Shown: piece after piece, positions 1-5,541 of the stretch
Layout of the letters: every line of letters starts with the position of its first letter
How positions within the stretch are numbered: position 1 is the first letter of the stretch
Assembly (NCBI GenBank): GCA_964637655.1
Contig: CAZWUZ010000080.1
Location: 1 to 13,581 of the forward strand
Reading direction: 5' to 3'
DNA length: 13,581 nt
Origin: CAZWUZ01 sp964637655 [NCBI: uncultured bacterium]
Lineage (GTDB): Bacteria; DAOPZR01
Program-made: the position numbers and the translations under genes
The notes under the pieces: model-generated
What the model saw: the letters and a program-made list of their open reading frames with translations, nothing else
What the model was told of the DNA's origin: nothing
The model's database searches: none

Positions 1-484
1 CCATGAACGACTGCCCGCCGAATCCGGGTTCGACCGTCATAACGAGAATCAGGTCGAGATCAGGCAACAGCGGCAGCAGCACCTCCGCCGGCGTCTGCGG
101 CTTGATGCTGATGCCCGCCTGTCTGCCCAGCGCGCGAATGCGCCGCAGCAGGTCGCGCGCCGTCTCCGGCCGTGCTTCGTAATGGAAGGTGATGAGATCG
201 CTCCCCGCCTGCGCGAACGGTTCGAGGTAGCGTTCCGGCTCGCTGATCATCAGGTGCGTATCGAGCACCAGGTCGGTCGCGGCACGCAGCGACCTGACCA
301 GCGGCGGCCCGAAGGTGATGTTCGGAACAAAGTGCCCGTCCATCACGTCGAGGTGCAGCACCTGCACCCCGGACGCCGCCGCCGCCGCGCACTCACGCCG
401 CAGGTCGGCAAAATCAGCGGAGAGCAGTGACGGCGCCACCTGCACCGCCCGCCCGGTCAGATAATGGGTCAGGTTCGTTTCCAT
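1..484 (-). CDS. rpe: Ribulose-phosphate 3-epimerase, 3' end cut by window edge
   Basis: This enzyme interconverts ribulose 5-phosphate and xylulose 5-phosphate in the cytosolic pentose phosphate pathway or Calvin cycle. I read 161 residues in the minus frame from the ATG at 484; about 60 C-terminal residues lie outside the window. Visible family motifs are VAPSLLSADF (16-25), HLDVMDGHFVPN (44-55, with the metal-ligand His44 and Asp46), DTHLMI (75-80, metal-ligand His77) and VMTVEPGFGGQSFM (148-161). The catalytic Asp of the C-terminal part is not in view. The family usually starts just before the VAPSLLSADF strand, so the first 13 residues may not be translated. GTG at 445-443 (codon 14) is an alternative start, but no good ribosome binding site precedes either. 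The gene stands alone here and is divergent from the dapB-like gene. Confidence 0.95.
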   Translation of the reverse strand, partial: METNLTHYLTGRAVQVAPSLLSADFADLRRECAAAAASGVQVLHLDVMDGHFVPNITFGPPLVRSLRAATDLVLDTHLMISEPERYLEPFAQAGSDLITFHYEARPETARDLLRRIRALGRQAGISIKPQTPAEVLLPLLPDLDLILVMTVEPGFGGQSFM

Positions 485-491
485 ACCGCCG

Positions 492-520
492 AGTATAGCA
501 CGCGGCGCGCTCTCCGACAA
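492..520 (-). promoter_or_regulatory. Sigma70-type promoter for rpe
   Basis: On the minus strand, TTGTCG (520-515) and TATACT (497-492) are separated by exactly 17 bases. The -10 matches TATAAT at 5 of 6 positions. The expected transcription start falls near 485-486, within a base or two of the ATG at 484, so the transcript would be leaderless for that start. Called from sequence match only. Confidence 0.7.
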
Positions 521-536
521 CACCGGACGCGGCCCC

Positions 537-565
537 TTGACCGTGGCCGCCGGGTCTGTTATGCT
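537..565 (+). promoter_or_regulatory. Sigma70-type extended -10 promoter for the dapB-like gene
   Basis: TTGACC (537-542) and TATGCT (560-565) are spaced by 17 bases, and TGT (557-559) gives an extended -10 TGn motif. The expected start is near 572, leaving a 5' leader of about 60 nt before the ATG at 632. The -35 box lies back to back with that of the rpe promoter, 16 bases apart, so one regulator or one supercoiling domain could affect both. Called from consensus match and position only. Confidence 0.7.
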
Positions 566-580
566 GCACATACTGTCGTA

Positions 581-599
581 CATGCCGGTTCCCGGCATG
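581..599 (+). promoter_or_regulatory. Perfect 8-bp inverted repeat in the dapB-like leader
   Basis: CATGCCGG and CCGGCATG flank a 3-base spacer (TTC). The repeat lies between the predicted transcription start (about 572) and the Shine-Dalgarno sequence (620-627). No T tract follows, so it is not an intrinsic terminator. It could be an RNA hairpin that stabilises or structures the leader, or a dyad DNA operator for a dimeric repressor just downstream of the start site. The sequence does not decide between these. Confidence 0.5.
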
Positions 600-631
600 G
601 CTGTTCACCCGCACAATCCGGAGGTGACGAG

Positions 632-1396
632 ATGCCCCCCATTACCGTCGGCCTGTTCGGGTTCGGGCGCACCGGGCGGCTCGTGGCCAACGAATTCCTG
701 CGCGACGGCCGTTTCGCCGTACGCTGGGTGGTGCGCCGCTCGCATGATGCGCACCACAAGCATGCCAGCACCCTGCTCGGGCTCGACCAGCCGGCCGGCG
801 AGATTTTTTCCGTTGACGACCTGCGCCCCGATTTCTACCGCACGCACCGCGTCGATATCATCGTTGACTTTGCCGGCAGCGCCGCGGTCCGCCGCTACGC
901 CGCCGCCGCCTGCGAGGGGACGCGCATCATCTCGGCAGTTTCCCGCTACCGCCCGTCAGATTACGCGCTGCTGCAGTCGCTCAGTGCGCAGACCGCGGTG
1001 CTCTTCTCCCCCAACATCACGCTGGGCATCAATTTTCTGCTCATCGCCTCGCAGGTGCTGCAGAAGATCGCCCCGCACGCGGATATCGAAATCATCGAGG
1101 AGCATTTCCGCGCCAAGGAGGAGGTTTCCGGCACGGCGAAAAAGATCGCGCAGGCGCTCAGCCTCGACCAGGAGAAGCACGTCAACTCCATCCGTGTCGG
1201 CGGCATCGTCGGGCGGCACGAGATCGTCTTCGGGCTGCCCAACCAGACCATCCGCCTGGTGCACGAGAGCATCAACCGCGCCGCGTTCGGGCAGGGCGCG
1301 ATCTTCGCCGCGCAGTGGCTGCACGACCGCGCCGGCCTCTACTCGATGGAACAGATCATTTCCGACATGTTCAAGCACAACACCCCGGTCTACTGA
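632..1396 (+). CDS. dapB: DapB-like dihydrodipicolinate reductase family protein
   Basis: This is a 254-residue protein of the 4-hydroxy-tetrahydrodipicolinate reductase family, the NAD(P)H step of the diaminopimelate/lysine pathway. Seen: a Rossmann loop GLFGFGRTGR (7-16), a DFAGS turn (79-83), SPNITLGIN (126-134), the catalytic-loop equivalent EEHFRAKEEVSGTAKKIA (146-163) and RVGGIVGRHEIVFG (178-191). Compared with E. coli DapB, the first catalytic-loop His (H148), the Lys (K152) and the SGT are kept. The second His is Phe149, DAPSGTA reads EEVSGTA, and the GTTG motif is replaced by SAVS around 101-104. A 20-odd-residue loop before the RVGGIVGRHE strand is also missing. The start at 632 is chosen because GGAGGTGA (620-627) precedes it and the promoter lies downstream of earlier in-frame starts. 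It may be the true DapB of a divergent lineage or a related reductase; function is moderately sure, family is sure. Confidence 0.75.
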   Translation: MPPITVGLFGFGRTGRLVANEFLRDGRFAVRWVVRRSHDAHHKHASTLLGLDQPAGEIFSVDDLRPDFYRTHRVDIIVDFAGSAAVRRYAAAACEGTRIISAVSRYRPSDYALLQSLSAQTAVLFSPNITLGINFLLIASQVLQKIAPHADIEIIEEHFRAKEEVSGTAKKIAQALSLDQEKHVNSIRVGGIVGRHEIVFGLPNQTIRLVHESINRAAFGQGAIFAAQWLHDRAGLYSMEQIISDMFKHNTPVY

Positions 1397-1398
1397 TC

Positions 1399-3036
1399 TC
1401 AGGCGGCAAAGAGGCGGAGCAGCGGCGGGACGAGCTGTTTCTTGCGCGAGATGATATTCTGCAGGTCGTACCGGTGCGCAGTCAGGGCCCGGAAGGGGAG
1501 TTTGGCCAGCAGGGGCGCTTCGCCGTCAGCGAGCAGCACACTCGTCTGCGTGCTGATATCCGTGATCATCAGTCCGAGAAAATCAAGGTCGAGCCGCTGC
1601 CGCTCCGCCGCCACCGCCGCCAGCAGGCGGTCGTACTGCGGTTCCACCGCGGCATAACCGACTGTCTCCAGTTGCGCCACGGCGAACCGTACCGTCCCCG
1701 CCGTGTACTCCTTGCAGTCCTGCCGCACCGCCTGCGCGAGATGCGCCGGGTCGAGTTTCGCCCCGGCGGCAAAGAAGGCGAGCGCGAACGGTTCCCAGCG
1801 GAACTGCGTCTGTTCCGCCAGCCACGCGACCATCGCCCGGTCGGGCTCCGTCGTTGTCGGGCTTTTCAGCAGCACGGTGTCGGAAAGGATGCCGGCAAGC
1901 AGCAGTTTCCCGATGGCCGGCGACGGGCGGCACCCCGCGTCGCGGAACAGCCGGGCGACAATGGTCGAGGTGCTGCCGACCGGGTAGTTGAGGAACATGA
2001 TGGGGCGGCTGCCCGCGGGCGGCGCGATCCGGTGGTGATCGATGACCGCGATGATCTCCGCCTCTTCCGCCCCCTCGACCATCTGCGCCGGCTCGTTATG
2101 GTCGACGAGGATGAGCCGGTGCGCGGGGCGCGCCAGCAGCAGGCGGGTGGTGATGATCCCCGCGATGCGCCCGTCGTCATCGGTCACCATGACCCCGCCG
2201 GCGTCGCCGAGCCGGTCACGGCATTCGGCCAGCGGCAGGTGGCGCGGCACGGTGACGGCGTTGCGGTCATAGAACGACGAGACCGGCAGCGACTGCTTGA
2301 CGCGCAGCGTCGCCTGCGCCGCGTTGCATCCCGTGAGCAGCACCGCGCCGCCGCGCCGGTGCAGCGCCTGCACCGTCGCCGCCGGCGGCCGGTAGCCGTC
2401 GACGCAGACAACCGCCGCCACCGTCACGCGCGGCGGCAGGCCGCGCAGCAGGTCGAAGCGGTCATCGGTGATGACGATGGCAGCGTCTTTGACCGCGCGC
2501 AGGTCGCGGTGGAAGTCGGCGCGCGAGCCGGTGGTCAGCACGATGCCCGCCTTGAAGGTGCGCCCGCGCGCCGGGCCGCCGGCCAGCAGCGTGCCGCCCA
2601 GCGCGCGGCGCAGCATGGCCAGCGAGGTGAAGACGCGTGGATTATCGAGCAGGCGCAGCAGACCGCGGGTGATCAGATCGAGGGTGAGGAACCCGAGCGG
2701 ACGGCGGTCCGCGTCAACCACCGGCAGGTAGCGAAACCCGTAGCGGCGGAAGAGTTCCAGCGCGTCGCGCAGCGTGCTCGTTTCGGTGCAGGCGATGTAG
2801 TCGGTCAGCAGCGCCTCGCCGCAGCGCATGCGCGCGTCGGCAAGATAGACCGGCGGCGCGAGGCCGAGCTGCTCGAGGATGTACGCCGTCTGCGCGTTGA
2901 GGTGCCCCGCCCGCGCGGCCACGACGGTTTCCCCCGCCTGCTGCCGGAATTCGGCGTAGCCGAGGGCGGCGGCGATGCTGTCCGTGTCGGGGTTGCGATG
3001 CCCGATGACGTAGGTGACGCTGCCGGATGCGGTCAC
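1399..3036 (-). CDS. Manganese-dependent inorganic pyrophosphatase (family II) with CBS domains
   Basis: Family II (DHH) pyrophosphatases hydrolyse PPi to phosphate in the cytosol with Mn or Co. At 545 residues this is the long form that carries a regulatory insert. Metal-site motifs: GHRNPDTDS (12-20), VDHNE (321-325), IDHH (342-345), GSTSTIV (364-370) and LSDT (394-397). The DHHA2 domain ends with SRKKQLVPPL (530-539), the basic substrate-binding signature. Between the first two DHH motifs lie CBS 1 (about 75-130), a DRTGG-like region (about 140-250) and CBS 2 (about 250-310). In characterised family members this insert binds adenine nucleotides and makes activity respond to energy charge. 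The start is a GTG one base after the rarA stop, with GGAG in the rarA end as ribosome binding site. The gene converges on the dapB-like gene with 2 bases between stops and no terminator. Confidence 0.93.
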   Translation of the reverse strand: MTASGSVTYVIGHRNPDTDSIAAALGYAEFRQQAGETVVAARAGHLNAQTAYILEQLGLAPPVYLADARMRCGEALLTDYIACTETSTLRDALELFRRYGFRYLPVVDADRRPLGFLTLDLITRGLLRLLDNPRVFTSLAMLRRALGGTLLAGGPARGRTFKAGIVLTTGSRADFHRDLRAVKDAAIVITDDRFDLLRGLPPRVTVAAVVCVDGYRPPAATVQALHRRGGAVLLTGCNAAQATLRVKQSLPVSSFYDRNAVTVPRHLPLAECRDRLGDAGGVMVTDDDGRIAGIITTRLLLARPAHRLILVDHNEPAQMVEGAEEAEIIAVIDHHRIAPPAGSRPIMFLNYPVGSTSTIVARLFRDAGCRPSPAIGKLLLAGILSDTVLLKSPTTTEPDRAMVAWLAEQTQFRWEPFALAFFAAGAKLDPAHLAQAVRQDCKEYTAGTVRFAVAQLETVGYAAVEPQYDRLLAAVAAERQRLDLDFLGLMITDISTQTSVLLADGEAPLLAKLPFRALTAHRYDLQNIISRKKQLVPPLLRLFAA

Positions 3037-3037
3037 G

Positions 3038-4285
3038 TCACGGTTTCTCCGGCAGGAAGCGCGGGGTGCCCGGCGGCAGGTAGGCCTGCTCCACCTGCGC
3101 CCCGGGATACGCGTGCGGATACTTGTAGCCGGCGCTTTTCACCGCGGCTGACTGGTAGGTCTTGTCCTTGAGATGGTCGGGCACCTCGAGCTGCTGCTGC
3201 GCCCGCACGTGGGCGAGCGCCGCGTCGATGCCCGCGTAGGCGCGGTTGTCCTTGGGCGCCTGCGCGAGATAGACCGCGGCGAACGCCAGCGGAATGCGCC
3301 CCTCGGGCATGCCGACAAAGTCGACCGCCTGCTGGGCCGCCACCGCTACCGCCAGCGCCGGCGGGTCAGCCAGGCCGATATCCTCGCTGGCGAAGATCAC
3401 CAGCCGCCGCGCGATAAACAGCGGGTCGTCACCGCCTTCGAGCATCACCGCCAGCCAGTAGAGCGCCGCGTCGGCGTCACTGCCGCGCATGCTCTTGATG
3501 AAGGCGCTGACGGTGTCGTAGTGCTGATCGCCGCGGTCGTAGCGCAGCGCCGCCTGCTGCAGCGACTCGCGCGCGACCGCTTCGTCGATGGTGCGCGTCC
3601 CGTCCGCCTGCGGCGGCGTGCTGAGCGCGGCCACTTCGAGCGCCATGAGCAGCTGGCGCGCGTCCCCCGCCGCCCGCGTCAGCAGCCAGGTGCGCGCCCC
3701 GTCCGTCAGCGCGACCCGCAACGCCCCCACCCCGCGCTCCGCGTCGGTCAGCGCGCGGTCGAGCACGCGCGCCAGCGCCGCGTCGTCGAGTGACGTGAAC
3801 TTGAACAGGTTGGAGCGCGACAGCAGCGCGCTGTTGAGCGCGTAGTAGGGGTTCTCGGTGGTGGCCCCGATGAGCGCCACCGTCCCTTCCTCGACCGACG
3901 GCAGCAGGGCATCCTGCTGGGCCTTGTTGAAGCGGTGGATCTCGTCGACAAAGAGCAGCGTGCGCTTGCCGAAGCGTTCCTGCTGCTCGCGTGCTTCGTC
4001 CACCGCCGCCTTGAGGTCCTTGACCCCCGCCGTCGTCGCATTGAGGCGGACAAACCGCGCGCTGGTGCGCTGCGCGATGATGTTGGCCAGCGCGCTCTTG
4101 CCGGTGCCGGGCGGCCCGTGGAAAATGCAGGAACGGACGCGATCGGTGTCGATCAGCCGGCGCAGCAGCTTGCCCGGCCCGAGCAGGTGCTCCTGCCCGC
4201 AGAACTGGTCGAGGGCCTGCGGCAGCAGGCGGTACGGCAGCGGCGCCGTCGAACTGTCCCGCGCGGCGCGGAACAGGTCGGTCAT
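3038..4285 (-). CDS. rarA: Replication-associated recombination protein A (AAA+ ATPase)
   Basis: RarA (MgsA, the bacterial relative of WRNIP1/Mgs1) is a clamp-loader-like AAA+ ATPase that acts at stalled replication forks and DNA ends. This 415-residue protein has normal family length. Seen: Walker A GPPGTGKS (57-64), Walker B with LLFVDEIHRF (110-119), the sensor 1 region GATTENP (140-146), the arginine-finger region LLSRSNLF (154-161), and the tetramerisation-domain signature AFIKSMRGSDADAALYWLA (251-269). The C-terminal YKYPH segment (377-381) is also typical. The start ATG overlaps the stop of the upstream thioredoxin-like gene as ATGA (4282-4285), and there is little Shine-Dalgarno of its own, so translation is probably coupled. 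The downstream pyrophosphatase gene begins one base after its stop. Confidence 0.96.
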   Translation of the reverse strand: MTDLFRAARDSSTAPLPYRLLPQALDQFCGQEHLLGPGKLLRRLIDTDRVRSCIFHGPPGTGKSALANIIAQRTSARFVRLNATTAGVKDLKAAVDEAREQQERFGKRTLLFVDEIHRFNKAQQDALLPSVEEGTVALIGATTENPYYALNSALLSRSNLFKFTSLDDAALARVLDRALTDAERGVGALRVALTDGARTWLLTRAAGDARQLLMALEVAALSTPPQADGTRTIDEAVARESLQQAALRYDRGDQHYDTVSAFIKSMRGSDADAALYWLAVMLEGGDDPLFIARRLVIFASEDIGLADPPALAVAVAAQQAVDFVGMPEGRIPLAFAAVYLAQAPKDNRAYAGIDAALAHVRAQQQLEVPDHLKDKTYQSAAVKSAGYKYPHAYPGAQVEQAYLPPGTPRFLPEKP

Positions 4286-4965
4286 CCGGGCAGCAGGCCG
4301 CAGCGGTAGCCGACGTGGCGGATGCTGTTGTCAATGGAGCGCTTGTTCTTCATCCCGATGAGCCGGTCTTCTTCCTTCTGCCGGTACAGGAAGAGCATGG
4401 TGGGAATATCCGCGACGCGGTAGCGCGTGGCCAGGTCCTTGCTTTCCTTCCAGTTGACGATGCAGACCTTGACCGTCTCCGCGTACTGCCTGGCGAGGTC
4501 GCCCAGGTCGTGTTCCATCGTCCAGCAGGTGTCCAGCCCGGAAACCCAGAAGTTGAGCACCACCAGCCCGGGATACGTCTTCGTTTCCGCATCAAAATTA
4601 TCGTCGGTAATCTCGGTCAGCAGCGGGTTCTGCAGCAGAAACTCGCCGCCGATGATCTCCTCGATCTGCTTCTTGAGCTGCGGGGTGAGTTTGAGGTCGG
4701 TGAGGCGGCTCATCAGCACCCCGTCCTTGAAGTAGAGGACGGTGGGCAGGTTCTGCACGCGGTGCGCGAAGAAGGTGTCCTTGCTGTCAAGCACATGCAT
4801 GACGTAGACCTGCAGCGTCCCGGCATATTTTTCGCCGATCTGCTCAGCCAGTTCGATGACCAGTTTGCACAACCCGGAATCGGGCGTGTAGCAGACCACC
4901 AGCGCCGTTTCTTTGCCGTCGATGACCGTCTGCTGAAAATCGTAGTCGGACAGTGTCCGCCGCAT
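4282..4965 (-). CDS. Tandem thioredoxin-fold protein, each domain with only one active-site cysteine
   Basis: A 227-residue protein with two thioredoxin-like domains (about 1-110 and 117-227; numbering below counts from the ATG at 4968). Aligned to the FWAxWCGPC strand-loop, domain 1 reads CYTPDSGLC (26-34) and domain 2 reads FWVSGLDTC (140-148). In both, the nucleophilic Cys is replaced (Ser31, Leu145) while the second Cys remains (Cys34, Cys148). The cis-proline turn is intact in both: NLPT (73-76) and DIPT (177-180). No signal peptide or membrane segment is visible, so it is probably cytosolic. Normal dithiol reductase activity is unlikely; a binding, chaperone or monothiol role is inference. 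GGAGG (4975-4971) fits the second of two adjacent ATGs (4965) better than the first (4968). It overlaps rarA by four bases. I do not recognise a named family. Confidence 0.85.
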   Translation of the reverse strand: MRRTLSDYDFQQTVIDGKETALVVCYTPDSGLCKLVIELAEQIGEKYAGTLQVYVMHVLDSKDTFFAHRVQNLPTVLYFKDGVLMSRLTDLKLTPQLKKQIEEIIGGEFLLQNPLLTEITDDNFDAETKTYPGLVVLNFWVSGLDTCWTMEHDLGDLARQYAETVKVCIVNWKESKDLATRYRVADIPTMLFLYRQKEEDRLIGMKNKRSIDNSIRHVGYRCGLLPG

Positions 4966-4969
4966 CATT

Positions 4970-4975
4970 CCCTCC
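4970..4975 (-). promoter_or_regulatory. Ribosome binding site that decides the thioredoxin-like gene start
   Basis: GGAGGG (4975-4970) stands 2 bases from the first ATG (4968) and 5 from the second (4965), so the second is preferred. It begins within five bases of the T tract that ends the 6S-like RNA, so terminator and ribosome binding site are nearly continuous. Confidence 0.6.
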
Positions 4976-4979
4976 CCGG

Positions 4980-4994
4980 AAAAAAAGCTCCCGC
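4980..4994 (-). terminator. Terminator at the 3' end of the 6S-like RNA
   Basis: GCGGGAGC (4994-4987) is followed directly by seven T residues (4986-4980). Its only good partner is the distant GCTCCTGC at 5140-5133, so the terminator stem needs the 5' end of the same RNA. I see no local hairpin that could replace it. Transcripts beginning inside the RNA gene would therefore not terminate here. Confidence 0.55.
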
Positions 4995-5152
4995 CATGCC
5001 GTGCGTCCGCGATGCCTCTCGAACCTGTCCTTGACAGGTGGGTGTCCCGCCGGACGCCCCGAAGAGCGGCCGGACGTTATGGACTCCCGATGAGTGACTG
5101 TGGTTCAGAACGCATCCGGCGTCACGCGCACCGCAGGAGCAAAACTGTCCCT
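4980..5152 (-). ncRNA. ssrS: Candidate 6S RNA downstream of zapA
   Basis: 6S RNA mimics an open promoter and sequesters housekeeping RNA polymerase holoenzyme. Minus-strand features: a closing stem of GCTCCTGC (5140-5133) with GCGGGAGC (4994-4987), then GTGCG (5131-5127) with CGCAC (5005-5001), then GATGC (5116-5112) with GCATC (5015-5011). A central bubble follows, whose 3' side carries a 7-bp hairpin ACCTGTC/GACAGGT (5039-5023). The apical arm is GC-rich and imperfect and holds two copies of CGTCCGGC. The closing stem is followed by T7 (4986-4980), giving an RNA of about 170 nt, in the family range of 150-200 nt. The location straight after zapA is the well-known ssrS position in many Proteobacteria. 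I cannot run a covariance model. SRP RNA is excluded by the absence of its conserved GGAAG-type tetraloop arm. The 5' end is approximate. Confidence 0.65.
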
Positions 5153-5158
5153 GCTGCC

Positions 5159-5188
5159 GGTGTAGCATGTGCGCGTCGTGACTGTCAA
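5159..5188 (-). promoter_or_regulatory. Promoter for the 6S-like RNA
   Basis: A perfect TTGACA (5188-5183) stands 18 bases before TACACC (5164-5159), which is preceded by TGC as an extended -10. The -10 itself is weak (3 of 6). The predicted start is near 5152. It lies 20 bases below the zapA stop codon, so the RNA can be made apart from the zapA operon. Confidence 0.5.
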
Positions 5189-5208
5189 GATACGCTGCGG
5201 CACGGGTG

Positions 5209-5529
5209 TCAGCCGGTGGTGCTGTCCGTCGGCTCCGCCGCGTCCGGCGTTTCGCCCAGCAGCCGCGTCAGCCGCGCTTCCAGATCCGTCAGCCGCGCCT
5301 TCGCCTCGTCCCGCTGCGCGTCGGCCTGGCGCAGGCGGAACACCTCCTCGGCCAGGTTGAGCGCGGTAAGCACCGCGAGTTTCGGGGTCGAGGTGATGCG
5401 GCTGCGCTGGGCCAGCGTCGTCATCTGCTCGTTCACGTAGGCGGCAACCGCGCGCAGGTGCGCGGGATCCTGGTGGCCGCGGATGACGTACACCGTCCCC
5501 ATGATGGTCACTTCCACGCCGTCAGCCAT
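5209..5529 (-). CDS. zapA: Cell division protein ZapA
   Basis: ZapA binds FtsZ protofilaments and bundles them in the cytosolic Z ring. This 106-residue protein has the short N-terminal alpha/beta domain (VEVTIMGTVYVIRGHQD, 5-21), the conserved helix KLAVLTALNLAEEV (50-63), and a C-terminal coiled coil rich in Leu, Arg and Glu (about 60-92) that forms the dimer and tetramer interface. The acidic tail of about 14 residues is not conserved in the family. The ribosome binding site GGAGG overlaps the pheT stop, and the start is 12 bases past it, so zapA is most likely co-transcribed with pheST. This pheT-zapA order is common among Proteobacteria. The candidate 6S RNA follows. Confidence 0.92.
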   Translation of the reverse strand: MADGVEVTIMGTVYVIRGHQDPAHLRAVAAYVNEQMTTLAQRSRITSTPKLAVLTALNLAEEVFRLRQADAQRDEAKARLTDLEARLTRLLGETPDAAEPTDSTTG

Positions 5530-5541
5530 GACCGTACCTCC

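Noticed and set aside
464-631. N-terminal extension of the dapB-like frame back to 464
   Set aside because: The promoter boxes and an exact Shine-Dalgarno at 620-627 lie inside it, and family homology begins at 632.
1315-3171. Plus-strand open frame of 618 codons opposite the pyrophosphatase gene
   Set aside because: Low-complexity Arg-rich translation with no motif, antisense to a gene with all catalytic motifs.
4980-5152. SRP (4.5S) RNA, tmRNA or RNase P RNA as the identity of the RNA gene
   Set aside because: The SRP apical motif is absent, tmRNA and RNase P are more than twice as long, and neither tRNA-like ends nor P-RNA core motifs are visible.
4965-5168. Minus-strand 67-codon frame over the 6S-like RNA
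   Set aside because: No ribosome binding site or recognisable domain, and paired RNA features explain the stretch better.
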